Position numbers and translations under genes: made by a program. Positions 51,967 through 61,290 of a stretch of 64,000 nucleotides of DNA are shown in pieces. The notes beneath the pieces were generated by a model. It was not told the origin of the DNA. It searched no databases and saw nothing but the letters and a program-made list of their open reading frames with translations. The stretch's first letter is position 1. Each line of letters begins with the position of its first letter. The stretch comes from Ruminococcus flavefaciens (GTDB lineage Bacteria; Bacillota; Clostridia; Oscillospirales; Ruminococcaceae). The stretch is taken from NCBI GenBank assembly GCA_004554385.1, contig SFMO01000143.1, forward strand, positions 12,347 through 76,346, written 5' to 3'.

Positions 51967-52362
51967 ATGTTACAGATGAACATTTATGAGGAATTCTCCC
52001 ACTGGCTGGACGATATTCTCGAAAACAATGATATGCCCGAGGAGACAAAGGCATTCTGCTTCAATCTCTATGAGGAGTCCGATGAAGACCATATCTACGG
52101 CGCTCAGCTTATTGCCGCAGGGGAGTACGATCCCGAGGACAAGGAGGGCGAATGGGCTTGTGATGAGGTCTGGAGCTGCGAGGAAAATATCTTTACAGTG
52201 GAGACTTCAGACGAGGACGACACCGGCTGGGCTCATGCACAGGAGCTCATTAAGGAAATGGTTGAGGAATACCTGAAAAACGGTAAGTACGCAGATATTC
52301 TCAGCAGTGCTGAGGCTGTTGCTATCGGCTTCGTTGACGGTGATCTGGAGATCATTTCCTGA
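51967..52362 (+). CDS. acidic protein of unknown function within the ior locus
   Basis: A 131-aa soluble, very acidic protein (Asp/Glu-rich) starting MLQMNIYEEFSHWLDDIL. Notable segments are YEESDEDHIYGAQLIAAG and EWACDEVWSCEENIF; it contains three Cys. No family recognised. It has TACGGAG upstream and codon use like the neighbours. It sits between iorA and iorB, which normally are adjacent. Confidence 0.65.
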   Translation: MLQMNIYEEFSHWLDDILENNDMPEETKAFCFNLYEESDEDHIYGAQLIAAGEYDPEDKEGEWACDEVWSCEENIFTVETSDEDDTGWAHAQELIKEMVEEYLKNGKYADILSSAEAVAIGFVDGDLEIIS

Positions 52363-52507
52363 TAATGCGTGGAATATATGGAAAATATCCGATCTTATAA
52401 CAGTGATCGGAAATGCCGGCAGCAGGAACAGGACGGACTCTTTTCAGAAGCCTGCCTGTCTCGCCGGGACATTATTAAAAACTATTATCATTAAGGAGTA
52501 ATATATA

Positions 52508-53083
52508 ATGGAAACAAAATCAATCATGATAGTCGGAGTCGGCGGACAGGGTTCGCTTCTCGCTTCAAGACTTCTGGGAAATGTGCTTCTGGCACAGGGC
52601 TATGACGTAAAGGTCAGCGAGGTACACGGAATGTCTCAGCGCGGCGGCTCTGTTGTTACATACGTAAAGTACGGCGACAAGGTTTATTCACCTGTTATTG
52701 AAAAAGGTGAGGCTGATGCCGTTATCTCCTTTGAGCTTCTTGAGGCTGCAAGATGTCTCCCTTATCTTAAGAAGGGCGGCAAGCTCATCACATCAACTCA
52801 GCAGATAGATCCAATGCCTGTTATCACAGGTGCTGCAAAGTATCCTGAGAACCTTGTTGAAAAACTCAGGGCAGCAGGCGCAGAGCTGGTGGCAGTTGAT
52901 GCTCTTTCACTGGCTGAGCAGGCAGGTACTGCAAAGGCTTCAAACGTAGTTCTCATGGGCGTTCTTGCTTCACGTATGGACTATCCCGATGAGCTCTGGC
53001 AGAAGGCACTTGAGCAGTGCGTACCGCCTAAGTTCCTCGAACTCAACAAGAAGGCTTTCGAGCTGGGTAAGGCTGCTAAGTGA
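52508..53083 (+). CDS. iorB: indolepyruvate oxidoreductase beta subunit
   Basis: A 191-aa gamma-type subunit of the 2-oxoacid:ferredoxin oxidoreductase family. It begins IMIVGVGGQGSLLASRLLG, the glycine-rich motif of IorB, followed by VSEVHGMSQRGGSVVTYV and SFELLEAARCLPYL. It pairs with IorA to form the active enzyme. AAGGAG precedes the ATG. It is 740 bp from iorA because of the inserted small gene and the repeat-like spacer. Confidence 0.93.
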   Translation: METKSIMIVGVGGQGSLLASRLLGNVLLAQGYDVKVSEVHGMSQRGGSVVTYVKYGDKVYSPVIEKGEADAVISFELLEAARCLPYLKKGGKLITSTQQIDPMPVITGAAKYPENLVEKLRAAGAELVAVDALSLAEQAGTAKASNVVLMGVLASRMDYPDELWQKALEQCVPPKFLELNKKAFELGKAAK

Positions 53084-53182
53084 TAAGAGAGATAAATCAG
53101 AAGCGGCGGATATTTCTGCCTGTACACTAAGAACATCATTATCTTTACATAATAAATCCAAATAATAAGGAGTAGAAGTCCA

Positions 53183-54490
53183 ATGGAAAAGTATTGGAAC
53201 AAAGAGATCGAATGTATGCCGCGTGAGGATATGAAAAAGCTCCAGGACGAGCGCCTCGTGGCACAGGTTAAGCACGTTTACGAAAACGTGAAGTATTACC
53301 GTGATCTCATGGACAAAAAAGGCGTAAAGCCGGAGGACATCAAGGGTACTGACGATCTTCACAAGCTTCCTTTCCTCAGTAAGGCTGACCTTCGCGAGGC
53401 ATATCCCTACGGACTCCTTGCAAAACCGCTCAGTGAATGTGTAAGGATACACTCCACCAGCGGTACTACAGGAAAGCGCGTTGTCGCTTTCTACACTCAG
53501 AATGACGTTGACATGTGGGAGGACTGCTGTGCAAGAGCTATCACTGCTGCAGGCGGTACAAATGAGGACGTTGTACAGGTCGCTTACGGATACGGCCTTT
53601 TCACAGGCGGTATGGGCGTTCACGGCGGCTCACATAAGGTAGGATGTCTCACCCTTCCTATGAGCTCGGGAAATACAGAGCGTCAGATACAGTTCATGCG
53701 CGATCTCGGTGCTACCATACTTTGCTGTACACCTTCCTATGCGGCTTATCTTGGCGAGAGCCTCCACGATATGGGGCTTACTCCCGACGATGTAAAGCTC
53801 AAGGCAGGCATCTTCGGTGCTGAGCCGTGGACAGAGGAAATGCGCCGCAGTATCGAAAAATCACTGGGCATAAAGGCTTTTGACATCTACGGACTTACCG
53901 AGTCAAGCGGTCCGGGCGTTGCCTTTGAATGTTCCGAGCAGAGCGGTATGCATATCAACGAGGATAACTTTATCCCCGAGATCATTGATCCCGAAACAGG
54001 TGAAGTTCTTCCTGAGGGAGAGGTCGGCGAGCTTGTATTCACAAGCATAACCAAGGAGGCTTTCCCGCTTCTTCGTTACCGTACCCGTGACCTCTGTGTT
54101 CTCAGCAGAAAGAAATGCTCCTGCGGACGTACTCTCATTAAGATGGCTAAGCCTATGGGCAGAAGCGACGATATGATGATAATCCGCGGAGTTAACGTAT
54201 TCCCATCACAGATAGAGACAGTTCTTATCGAGCAGGGCTATTCACCTAACTACCTCATTGAGGTCGACCGTGTAAACAACACCGATACCCTTGACATCAG
54301 CGTAGAGATGAATCCCGATCAGTTCTCTGATAAGGTAAAGGATATGCAGAAGCAGGAGAGAGACCTCGCTGTTGCGATAAAGACAATGCTTGGTATCAAC
54401 CCGAAGGTCCACCTTGTTTCGCCTAAGTCCATCACAAGAAGCGAGGGCAAGGCTGTAAGAGTTATCGACAGACGCAAGCTTCATGACTAA
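53183..54490 (+). CDS. paaK: phenylacetate-CoA ligase
   Basis: A 435-aa adenylate-forming enzyme activating phenylacetate (or indole-/hydroxyphenylacetate) to its CoA thioester. The phosphate-binding loop is HSTSGTTGKRVV; the adenine-binding motif DIYGLTESSGPG; and the C-terminal domain RTRDLCVLSRKKCSCGRT and MIIRGVNVFPSQIE are typical. Directly after iorB with an AAGGAGT site. In rumen ruminococci, arylacetate taken from the environment is thought to be carboxylated via its CoA ester to phenylpyruvate for phenylalanine; this gene order supports it. Confidence 0.93.
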   Translation: MEKYWNKEIECMPREDMKKLQDERLVAQVKHVYENVKYYRDLMDKKGVKPEDIKGTDDLHKLPFLSKADLREAYPYGLLAKPLSECVRIHSTSGTTGKRVVAFYTQNDVDMWEDCCARAITAAGGTNEDVVQVAYGYGLFTGGMGVHGGSHKVGCLTLPMSSGNTERQIQFMRDLGATILCCTPSYAAYLGESLHDMGLTPDDVKLKAGIFGAEPWTEEMRRSIEKSLGIKAFDIYGLTESSGPGVAFECSEQSGMHINEDNFIPEIIDPETGEVLPEGEVGELVFTSITKEAFPLLRYRTRDLCVLSRKKCSCGRTLIKMAKPMGRSDDMMIIRGVNVFPSQIETVLIEQGYSPNYLIEVDRVNNTDTLDISVEMNPDQFSDKVKDMQKQERDLAVAIKTMLGINPKVHLVSPKSITRSEGKAVRVIDRRKLHD

Positions 54491-54561
54491 GTTACAAACA
54501 GACGGGAAATGCCGTCTGTTGAATAAAACATATTTTTCATTATTTTAAGGAGGTTTCATTT

Positions 54562-54786
54562 ATGAAAATCAAATTATTTTCCACAAATTATATGCCGGAG
54601 CAGGAGAAGTATCAGAGATTCGCAGCTTTTGAGAACGAGCTCAATCAGTTTATTTCAACAGTAAAGGTCATCGATATAAAGTACAGCACTGCTGCAGGAC
54701 TTTGCCATGACGCTCAGACTCACGTTAACGAGTATGTTGATGAGCACTCTGTTCTCGTTATGTATGAGGATCTCCCAAAGAAGTAA
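54562..54786 (+). CDS. Cse60-like small protein
   Basis: A 74-aa protein beginning MKIKLFSTNYMPEQE, with a helical middle and VIDIKYSTAAG, then SVLVMYEDLPKK. The N-terminus and the VxDIKYS element recall the short sporulation protein Cse60 family, of unknown biochemical function. AAGGAGG precedes the ATG. It lies between paaK and the ACT gene and is probably co-transcribed; any relation to arylacetate metabolism is unknown. Confidence 0.6.
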   Translation: MKIKLFSTNYMPEQEKYQRFAAFENELNQFISTVKVIDIKYSTAAGLCHDAQTHVNEYVDEHSVLVMYEDLPKK

Positions 54787-54831
54787 TAACTGATTTCAGT
54801 CAGGCTATAATAAACAAAGGAGGACCGTCGT

Positions 54832-55266
54832 ATGTCAAACGTAAGACAGATCTCGGTTTTTGTAGATAATATGCCAAATCAGGCAGCAGGCGTTATGAGA
54901 ATAATCAAAGAGAAGGGCATAAACCTCAGAGCTCTCAGCCTTGCTGATACTGCTGATTTCGGCATAATCAGACTCATTGCCAATGATACCGAAAAAACAG
55001 TGGAGATACTGAGAGCAGCTTCGTATGCAGTTAATGTGACAGAGGTGCTTGCAATATCCATCCCCGATACCCCGGGACAGCTCAGCCGTGTACTCGATGT
55101 ACTCGGTCAGGATAACGTCAATGTTGAGTATATGTACTCTTTCCTCGGAAAATCCGACAGGGCTGTATCCTTTGTTATCCGTGTTGACGACAATGGTCAG
55201 GCATCTGAAGCACTCAACAGGGGCGGTATTATTCAGCTTACCGAAAATGACATTGCTGAAATGTAA
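54832..55266 (+). CDS. tandem ACT-domain protein
   Basis: A 144-aa protein made of two ACT domains (about 3-68 and 70-142), the second starting ISIPDTPGQLSRVLDVLG. ACT domains bind amino acids. Proteins of this type are regularly encoded beside phenylacetate-CoA ligase genes in anaerobes and may sense phenylalanine or tryptophan to control flux; that role is inferred. AGGAGG precedes the ATG. It ends the iorA-iorB-paaK group; no clear terminator follows. Confidence 0.85.
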   Translation: MSNVRQISVFVDNMPNQAAGVMRIIKEKGINLRALSLADTADFGIIRLIANDTEKTVEILRAASYAVNVTEVLAISIPDTPGQLSRVLDVLGQDNVNVEYMYSFLGKSDRAVSFVIRVDDNGQASEALNRGGIIQLTENDIAEM

Positions 55267-55312
55267 GTTTTGCACAAAAAGAGAGCCTGTTTTGAAAATA
55301 TTTTAAAAACGC

Positions 55313-55342
55313 TTGACATAATTCCCGTTGATGTTGTATAAT
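55313..55342 (+). promoter_or_regulatory. promoter of the zinc-ribbon gene
   Basis: TTGACA (55313-55318), 18-bp spacer, TATAAT (55337-55342). Confidence 0.75.
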
Positions 55343-55387
55343 GATATTGCGATATTAACGAGAAAATATTCGACAGGAGTGATGGAA

Positions 55388-55822
55388 ATGGGTATTCTCG
55401 ATAAATTCAATGACGCAAGCAGGGGTGTGTCTGAAAAAGCTAAAAATATCTCAGAAGCCAATAACCTCAAAAGAAAGATTCTTTATGAAGAGGAAAGGAT
55501 AGTAGAGATATTTACCGATATCGGAAAGAGATACTATAAGAATCCGGGAGAGGATCCTGCGGCTCTTAAAGTGCTTTGCGACGATATAGATACAAGACGC
55601 AGAAGGATCAAGAAAATGAGATATGAGCTCAACGGCATAAGAGGATATAAGATATGTCCAAAGTGCGACGCTGAGGTAAATGAAAGATTCCAGTTCTGCG
55701 GACGCTGCGGCGCAAGACTTCCCGACATCGAGGATGAGGACTTTATGTCCCTCGAAGCAAACGATTACTATACAGAAAGCAGCAATAATTTCTTCAATGC
55801 TGATTCCAACAAGAACTATTGA
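55388..55822 (+). CDS. helical protein with C-terminal zinc ribbon
   Basis: A 144-aa protein: an N-terminal coiled-coil-like region (about 10-85) and a zinc ribbon CPKCDAEVNERFQFCGRCGA (about 95-115), then an acidic Asn/Ser-rich tail. Proteins of this layout occur widely in Clostridia without known function. The ATG at 55388 follows AGGAG with proper spacing; a nearby upstream ATG is too close. Its terminator lies just past the stop. Confidence 0.7.
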   Translation: MGILDKFNDASRGVSEKAKNISEANNLKRKILYEEERIVEIFTDIGKRYYKNPGEDPAALKVLCDDIDTRRRRIKKMRYELNGIRGYKICPKCDAEVNERFQFCGRCGARLPDIEDEDFMSLEANDYYTESSNNFFNADSNKNY

Positions 55823-56239
55823 TCATATAGGCTGTTCTGAGGCTTTCGGAACAGCCTTTTTATTACAGAAACGTGCGCTGATGATTCTGCAAAGAAGCCG
55901 CGCAGGGATACACAGTACGAACCAGAACGCCGAAAATGGAATGCATATCTGTCCGAGAAAATTAAAGGGCATGTCAGAGTAATCCCAGACGTTCCAGTGC
56001 ATAATAATGTTATCGAAAATTCCTACGGTCAGCTCTATGGCTGTTATTAGCAGAGAGCCGAGGGCGCAGCTCCGCAGCAGCGTCATAGTCCTGCGGCTGT
56101 TTATGGTGTAGAGCAGTGCCATCACTATACCGCCTGTCAGACACATTGTCCAGTGTGTATAGCCTCGCATGACGATCTCTACAAGGCTGTAGCAGAAGTA
56201 TCCCATCAGGAAAGAAAACAACAGCTGTGAAAGCTTCAT
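55823..56239 (-). CDS. putative ABC-transporter permease-like membrane protein (CmpB type)
   Basis: A 138-aa membrane protein with about four helices. The segment NVWDYSDMPFNFLGQICIPFSAFWF is the signature region of the PF06541-type family (ABC_trans_CmpB), a family annotated as putative transporter proteins but with no demonstrated transport. Short basic tail RFCNKKAVPKA. It starts after an AGGTGAT site (minus strand) and converges on the zinc-ribbon gene. Confidence 0.7.
   Translation of the reverse strand: MKLSQLLFSFLMGYFCYSLVEIVMRGYTHWTMCLTGGIVMALLYTINSRRTMTLLRSCALGSLLITAIELTVGIFDNIIMHWNVWDYSDMPFNFLGQICIPFSAFWFVLCIPARLLCRIISARFCNKKAVPKASEQPI
55829..55863. terminator. terminator between convergent genes
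   Basis: Stem AGGCTGTTC / GAACAGCCT followed by five T on the plus strand. It lies inside the last codons of the minus-strand gene. Confidence 0.8.
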
Positions 56240-56317
56240 CGTATCACCTCAGATCATGATATATACGGATTATTACCATTTTTATACTGATTATACAGGA
56301 AAGGAAGTTGAATAAAT

Positions 56318-57790
56318 ATGCGAAAAAGCTGTATACTTATGCACATATCCAGTCTGCCGTCGGAATACGGCATAGGTCAGATGGGAAAGGCTGCCTTTGA
56401 ATTTGTGGACTTTCTTAAGTCCGCAGAGGTAAAATGCTGGCAGATACTGCCGCTGTCACCTACGAGCTACGGCGATTCGCCTTATCAGTCCTTCTCGGTA
56501 AAGGCAGGAAATCCGTATTTTATAGACTATGAGGTACTTGAAGGGGACGGACTCCTTGAGCACCATGAGTTCGCCTCTTTTGACTGGGGCAGAAACCCCG
56601 GAAACGTGGATTACAGCCTCCTCTATCAGCACTGCTATGAGGTGTTGAGGATAGCCTACAGCCGCTTCAAGCCTGCTAAGTTCCCCGAGTATAAGGTGTT
56701 CTGTGAGGAGAACAAGAAATGGCTGGACGAGTATGCACTGTTCATGGCGCTGAAGTTCAGGAACGGCGGCAAGCCGTGGTATGAATGGGAAGAGGAGCTG
56801 TCCATGCATAAGGCAAAGGCGGTTTCAGCTGCCAAAAAGGAACTGAAAAAGGACATCGGCTTCCATAAATTCATTCAGTTCGAGTTCAGCAGACAGTGGA
56901 AAGAACTGAAAAAATATGCCAACGACAACGGTATCGAGATAATAGGTGATATACCTATATACTGTGCTCTGGACAGCGTGGAGGCATGGGCGTCGCCCAG
57001 ACTTTTCCAGTTCGACAGGAAGCGCCGCCCAATAGCAGTTGCAGGCTGTCCCCCTGATGATTTTTCGCCGCTGGGACAGCTCTGGGGAAATCCGCTCTAT
57101 AACTGGTCTTATCACAAAAAGACAGGCTATGAGTGGTGGATAGACCGCATAAAGGCTGCTTCTGAGCTTTACGATATTGTTCGTATAGACCACTTCCGCG
57201 GCTTTGAGAGCTACTACGCCATTCCATTCGGAAACGAGGACGCTACTGTGGGCGAGTGGAAAAAAGGTCCGAACTATGAGCTGTTCAGACTGGCAGAGGA
57301 AAAACTTGGCAAGCTGAATATCATCGCCGAGGACCTTGGCTTTATCACTCCCGAGGTAAGGGAGATGCTTGATAAATGCGGCTATCCCGGCATGAAGGTG
57401 CTTCAGTTCGGATTCTCCGACGGCAAGAACGAGTACCTGCCCCATAATTACAGCAGCACAAATTACTTCGCATATACGGGTACACACGATAATGAGACTC
57501 TCAACGGCTGGGTGGAGACCTTAGACAAGAAGTCGCTGAAGTTCGCCATGCAGTACCTTAATGTCAAGAAGAAAAAGGAGATACCTATGGCTGTGGTCCG
57601 TGCAGCATGGGGAAGCGTTGCAAAGGTAGCTGCGGCACAGATACAGGATTTCCTTGACAGCCCTAAGGAGGGCAGAATGAATACGCCTTCAACACTGGGC
57701 GGAAACTGGCAGTTCCGCACACAAAAATCAGACTTTACACCAGAACTTGCAAAGAAAATAAGAAAGCTTAACAGGAGATATAACAGATGA
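56318..57790 (+). CDS. malQ: 4-alpha-glucanotransferase (amylomaltase)
   Basis: GH77 enzyme transferring maltodextrin segments between alpha-1,4-glucans; 490 aa, the compact bacterial type. The nucleophile Asp lies in VRIDHFRGFESYY, the acid/base in IIAEDLGFITPEV, and the third carboxylate in YTGTHDNETLNGW. The N-terminal SSLPSEYGIG and SPTSYGDSPYQS are conserved. It lies upstream of a lipoprotein gene and glgP, forming a glycogen/maltodextrin recycling group. GGAAAGGA precedes the ATG. Confidence 0.95.
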   Translation: MRKSCILMHISSLPSEYGIGQMGKAAFEFVDFLKSAEVKCWQILPLSPTSYGDSPYQSFSVKAGNPYFIDYEVLEGDGLLEHHEFASFDWGRNPGNVDYSLLYQHCYEVLRIAYSRFKPAKFPEYKVFCEENKKWLDEYALFMALKFRNGGKPWYEWEEELSMHKAKAVSAAKKELKKDIGFHKFIQFEFSRQWKELKKYANDNGIEIIGDIPIYCALDSVEAWASPRLFQFDRKRRPIAVAGCPPDDFSPLGQLWGNPLYNWSYHKKTGYEWWIDRIKAASELYDIVRIDHFRGFESYYAIPFGNEDATVGEWKKGPNYELFRLAEEKLGKLNIIAEDLGFITPEVREMLDKCGYPGMKVLQFGFSDGKNEYLPHNYSSTNYFAYTGTHDNETLNGWVETLDKKSLKFAMQYLNVKKKKEIPMAVVRAAWGSVAKVAAAQIQDFLDSPKEGRMNTPSTLGGNWQFRTQKSDFTPELAKKIRKLNRRYNR

Positions 57791-58775
57791 AAAAATACGC
57801 TATAGCACTTGCCGCATTTTTACTTCTCACAGGATGCGGTTCAACTAAAAATGAAAAACAGGCTTCGAACGAAACAGAGACAACCTCTGTTACAAACGCT
57901 GTAACAACTGAGACAACTACTGCGAAAACTACTGCCAAAACTACGACAACCACTGTATCTGCTGCTGCAAAAAAGACCACTGCAAAAACAACTGCTGCCA
58001 AAACAACTTCCGCGACTACAGCGCACCTGCAAGCACTACCTCAGCAGTCAACAATTCTGAGGCAAACGATAATACGGCAGGAAATACTCCTGCACCTCAG
58101 CCTGCCGAAAAGCACTACACTCCGTACGGTGAGGAGATCCCCGAGGCAGAGTGGAACGGCATATGCAGAGTCAGGGAGAAATATGGTTTAAACTTCAAGG
58201 TCACAGCACGATTCCTCTGTTGGGAGTCATGGCCTGAGAGAATAATCGAAGAAGACGGCACCGAGTTTGTTACCCATCGTGATACTTCCGAGCCTATTAA
58301 AGTTTACTATGAATTCGAGTGCGATGACGGCACCAAATTCGGCGCTTATATCAATGAAAATACAGACGTTGTGGTCGAGGACAACTTTTTGTGTGAGAAA
58401 TATAAAGAGCAGTTGACCAATGAGGCAAGTGAGCTGTTCAGAAAATTAGTTCCGGACTGCAAGGCGGGTATATATATCAAGCGCGATTCAGTGCCTTTTG
58501 AATGTTCGGCTGATATGACATATGAAGAGTTCCGTCAGGCTTTTGCCGACAACGGCGGAACTGTTATCGGAAATCTGTACGTAACTGATGATATTGAAGT
58601 CACAGAAGATCTGACAAAATACAGTTATCGTCAGCATAGGCGCAAGCGCGGAGAGTTCGGCTATTATTGCAGACTCACAGTAGATAAGCTCTCGCAGGAG
58701 GATTATGACAGCCTTGAAGGTATTATCAGGGATTCTGACGTGATCTGGAATATGAAGAAAACAAGAATACTATAA
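57787..58775 (+). pseudogene. lipoprotein gene with a frameshift in its Thr-rich region
   Basis: The start is clear: ATG overlapping the malQ stop by 4 bp, signal peptide with lipobox LTGC near residue 17, then Thr/Ala/Lys-rich repeats. In that frame the protein loses this composition after base 58020 and stops at 58191. The -1 frame from about 58020 onward reads SAPASTTSAVNN, then PAEKHYTPYGEEIPEAEWNG, and continues without stops to 58775, ending IWNMKKTRIL. So one gene of about 329 aa is split by a single-base change near 58000-58025. The C-terminal domain is unfamiliar. The A AAA AAG heptamer at 57969-57975 could allow programmed slippage, though the change of frame fits better about 45 bp later. 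It could also be a sequencing error. Confidence 0.7.
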
Positions 58776-58788
58776 GGAGCAAGGGGAT

Positions 58789-61134
58789 ATGGATAAGAAA
58801 TTGTTTATGGAAAAATTTACAGGAAGACTTCCGAAGGATATAAAAACTGCGACGCCGCAGCAGCTTCACGACGCTCTTGGCAAAACGGTCATGGATATAT
58901 TTGCCGACCGCTGGGACAATGCCCGTCAGGAGCACCTTTCAAAGCGCCGTGCAGCATACCTTTCAATGGAGTTCCTTGTGGGACGTGCGGTGTACAACAA
59001 TCTGCTTGTTCTGGGAATTTACGACGAGGTGGACGAGGTCTTCAAGGAGCTTGGCATAGACCTTGCAAGCCTTGAGGAGATAGAGGATGCAGCTCTCGGA
59101 AACGGCGGCCTTGGCAGACTTGCCGCCTGCTTCCTTGACAGCGCAGCTACACTGGCGCTCCCTCTTGACGGCTACGGAATACGCTACAAGTACGGACTTT
59201 TCAAGCAGTCCATTGTTGACGGTTTTCAGCGTGAGGACATCGACGACTGGACAAAATACGGTGACCCGTGGTCTGTGCGCTGTGACGAGGATACGGTCCT
59301 AATCGAGTACAGCGGTCAGACAGTAAAGGCGGTTCCCTATGATATGCCTGTATTCGGATTCCGCACCGAAAATGTGGGAACTCTCAGACTCTGGCAGGCT
59401 GAGCCTGTGAAGGAGTTCGACTTTGACGTATTCAACAAGCAGGACTACCTTGAAGCTTCAAAGGAGAAGATATACGCCGAGGACATCTCCCGTGTGCTCT
59501 ATCCTAATGACGATACAGACGAGGGCAAGAAGCTGAGATTAAAGCAGCAGTACTTCTTCAGCTGTGCCTCACTTACTGATATTATCAGGAAGCACAAGGC
59601 TCGCTTCGGTACTCTCGATAATCTGGCAGACTATATCTCCGTACAGCTCAACGATACCCACCCTGTTATTTCCATTCCCGAGCTTATCAGACAGCTTGTG
59701 GACAACGAGGGCTTCAGCTTTGATAAAGCCCTTGAAATGGCAAAGAGGATATTCAACTACACCAATCATACCGTTATGCAGGAGGCTCTGGAAAAGTGGC
59801 GCACAGACCTTGTGGAGGAGCTTCTCCCGAGGATATACGCTATTATTATCCAGATAAACGAGGCTCTCATTGCCGATATGTACGCTTCTGGCGTTGAGCG
59901 TGAAAAGACCGACCGCATAAAGATAATCAAGGGCGACCTTATCCATATGGCAGATATGGCTTGCTATGCGTCAAGTCATATCAACGGCGTTGCGGAGATA
60001 CACACACAGATACTAAAGGACACCGTTCTTGCGGACTGGTTCAGCCTTTATCCCGAGCGCTTCCGCAACGAGACAAACGGCATTACTCAGCGCCGCTGGA
60101 TAGCACTCTGCAACAGGGAGCTTTCAGCGTATATCACTGAGCTTCTTGGCAGTGATGACTGGATCAATGACCTTGACAGACTCAAGGAGCTTGCAAAATA
60201 TGCCGATGATGAGAAGGTGCTTCGCAGATTCATTGACATCAAGCAGGACAAGAAACATCAGCTGGCGGAGTTCATTAAGGCTCACGACGGTATAGAAATT
60301 GATGAAAATTCTGTTTTCGATATACAGATAAAACGTCTTCACGAGTACAAGAGACAGCTTCTCAATGCCTTCTCTATCCTGTGGATATACTACGGAATAA
60401 AGGACGGAAGTATAAAGAACTTCAAGCCGACAGCCTTCATATTCGGAGCTAAATCTGCTCCCGGATACCGCCGTGCAAAGGCGATAATCAAGTTCATCAA
60501 CGAGGTGGGCAGGATAGTTTCCGAGGATAAGGACACACGTGACCTTATCAAGGTGGTGTTCGTGCAGAATTATAATGTTTCCTATGCCGAGAAGCTTGTG
60601 GCGGCAGCAGATGTCTCCGAGCAGATATCAACAGCAGGCACTGAGGCAAGCGGCACGGGCAATATGAAGCTCATGCTCAATGGTGCGGTGACTCTCGGCA
60701 CATATGACGGCGCTAATATCGAGATAGTGCAGGAGGCAGGAGAGGACAACAACTATATCTTCGGTGCAAGAGTTGAAGACCTGGAGAAGATAGTCCCCGA
60801 GTACGACAGCCGCAGTGTTTTCTCGTCTGATGATATGATCCGCAGAGTGGTATCATCACTTATCGACGGCACTGTTTCCGACGGCGGAAGCGGTGATTTC
60901 CGTGAGCTCTATATGGCTCTCCTTGACGGTGCGAGCTGGCATGCTCCCGACCATTATTATCTCCTGGGAGATATAAGGGATTACGTTGAGACAAAGCTGC
61001 GCTGTATAAACGACTACAGTGCAGACCGAATCGGCTTTGCACGTAAGCAGTGGCTGAATATGTGCAACGCAGGCAAATTCAGCTCCGACAGAACTATTGC
61101 TGATTACGCAGAGAATATCTGGGGCATAAAATAA
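58789..61134 (+). CDS. glgP: glycogen/maltodextrin phosphorylase
   Basis: PLP-dependent GT35 phosphorylase releasing glucose-1-phosphate from alpha-1,4-glucan; 781 aa. The N-terminal glycogen-storage motifs ALGNGGLGRLAACFLDS and YGIRYKYGLF are present; the catalytic region has HTVMQEALEKW, NGITQRRW and the PLP lysine in EASGTGNMKLMLNGA. The group malQ-lipoprotein-glgP suggests a single catabolic operon for storage polysaccharide or imported maltodextrin. A TAAGGAG site precedes the ATG. Confidence 0.96.
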   Translation: MDKKLFMEKFTGRLPKDIKTATPQQLHDALGKTVMDIFADRWDNARQEHLSKRRAAYLSMEFLVGRAVYNNLLVLGIYDEVDEVFKELGIDLASLEEIEDAALGNGGLGRLAACFLDSAATLALPLDGYGIRYKYGLFKQSIVDGFQREDIDDWTKYGDPWSVRCDEDTVLIEYSGQTVKAVPYDMPVFGFRTENVGTLRLWQAEPVKEFDFDVFNKQDYLEASKEKIYAEDISRVLYPNDDTDEGKKLRLKQQYFFSCASLTDIIRKHKARFGTLDNLADYISVQLNDTHPVISIPELIRQLVDNEGFSFDKALEMAKRIFNYTNHTVMQEALEKWRTDLVEELLPRIYAIIIQINEALIADMYASGVEREKTDRIKIIKGDLIHMADMACYASSHINGVAEIHTQILKDTVLADWFSLYPERFRNETNGITQRRWIALCNRELSAYITELLGSDDWINDLDRLKELAKYADDEKVLRRFIDIKQDKKHQLAEFIKAHDGIEIDENSVFDIQIKRLHEYKRQLLNAFSILWIYYGIKDGSIKNFKPTAFIFGAKSAPGYRRAKAIIKFINEVGRIVSEDKDTRDLIKVVFVQNYNVSYAEKLVAAADVSEQISTAGTEASGTGNMKLMLNGAVTLGTYDGANIEIVQEAGEDNNYIFGARVEDLEKIVPEYDSRSVFSSDDMIRRVVSSLIDGTVSDGGSGDFRELYMALLDGASWHAPDHYYLLGDIRDYVETKLRCINDYSADRIGFARKQWLNMCNAGKFSSDRTIADYAENIWGIK

Positions 61135-61157
61135 CATTGCTGTATTATACAGAAATG

Positions 61158-61199
61158 CAAGTCCGCATTTGTGAGTTTTCACAGGTGCGGACTTTTTTA
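61158..61199 (+). terminator. terminator of glgP
   Basis: Stem AAGTCCGCA / TGCGGACTT with a long loop and six T. Confidence 0.85.
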
Positions 61200-61290
61200 G
61201 TGACAGATGTCACTGCTAAAATGACAAATGACATCTTACGTATCGCTCTCTCCTGTGGTATTATAATATCAGAGAAGAGGAGGCGGGACT

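Noticed and set aside
56825..57487. 220-codon minus-strand frame opposite malQ
   Set aside because: Shadow of a gene with complete catalytic motifs on the plus strand.
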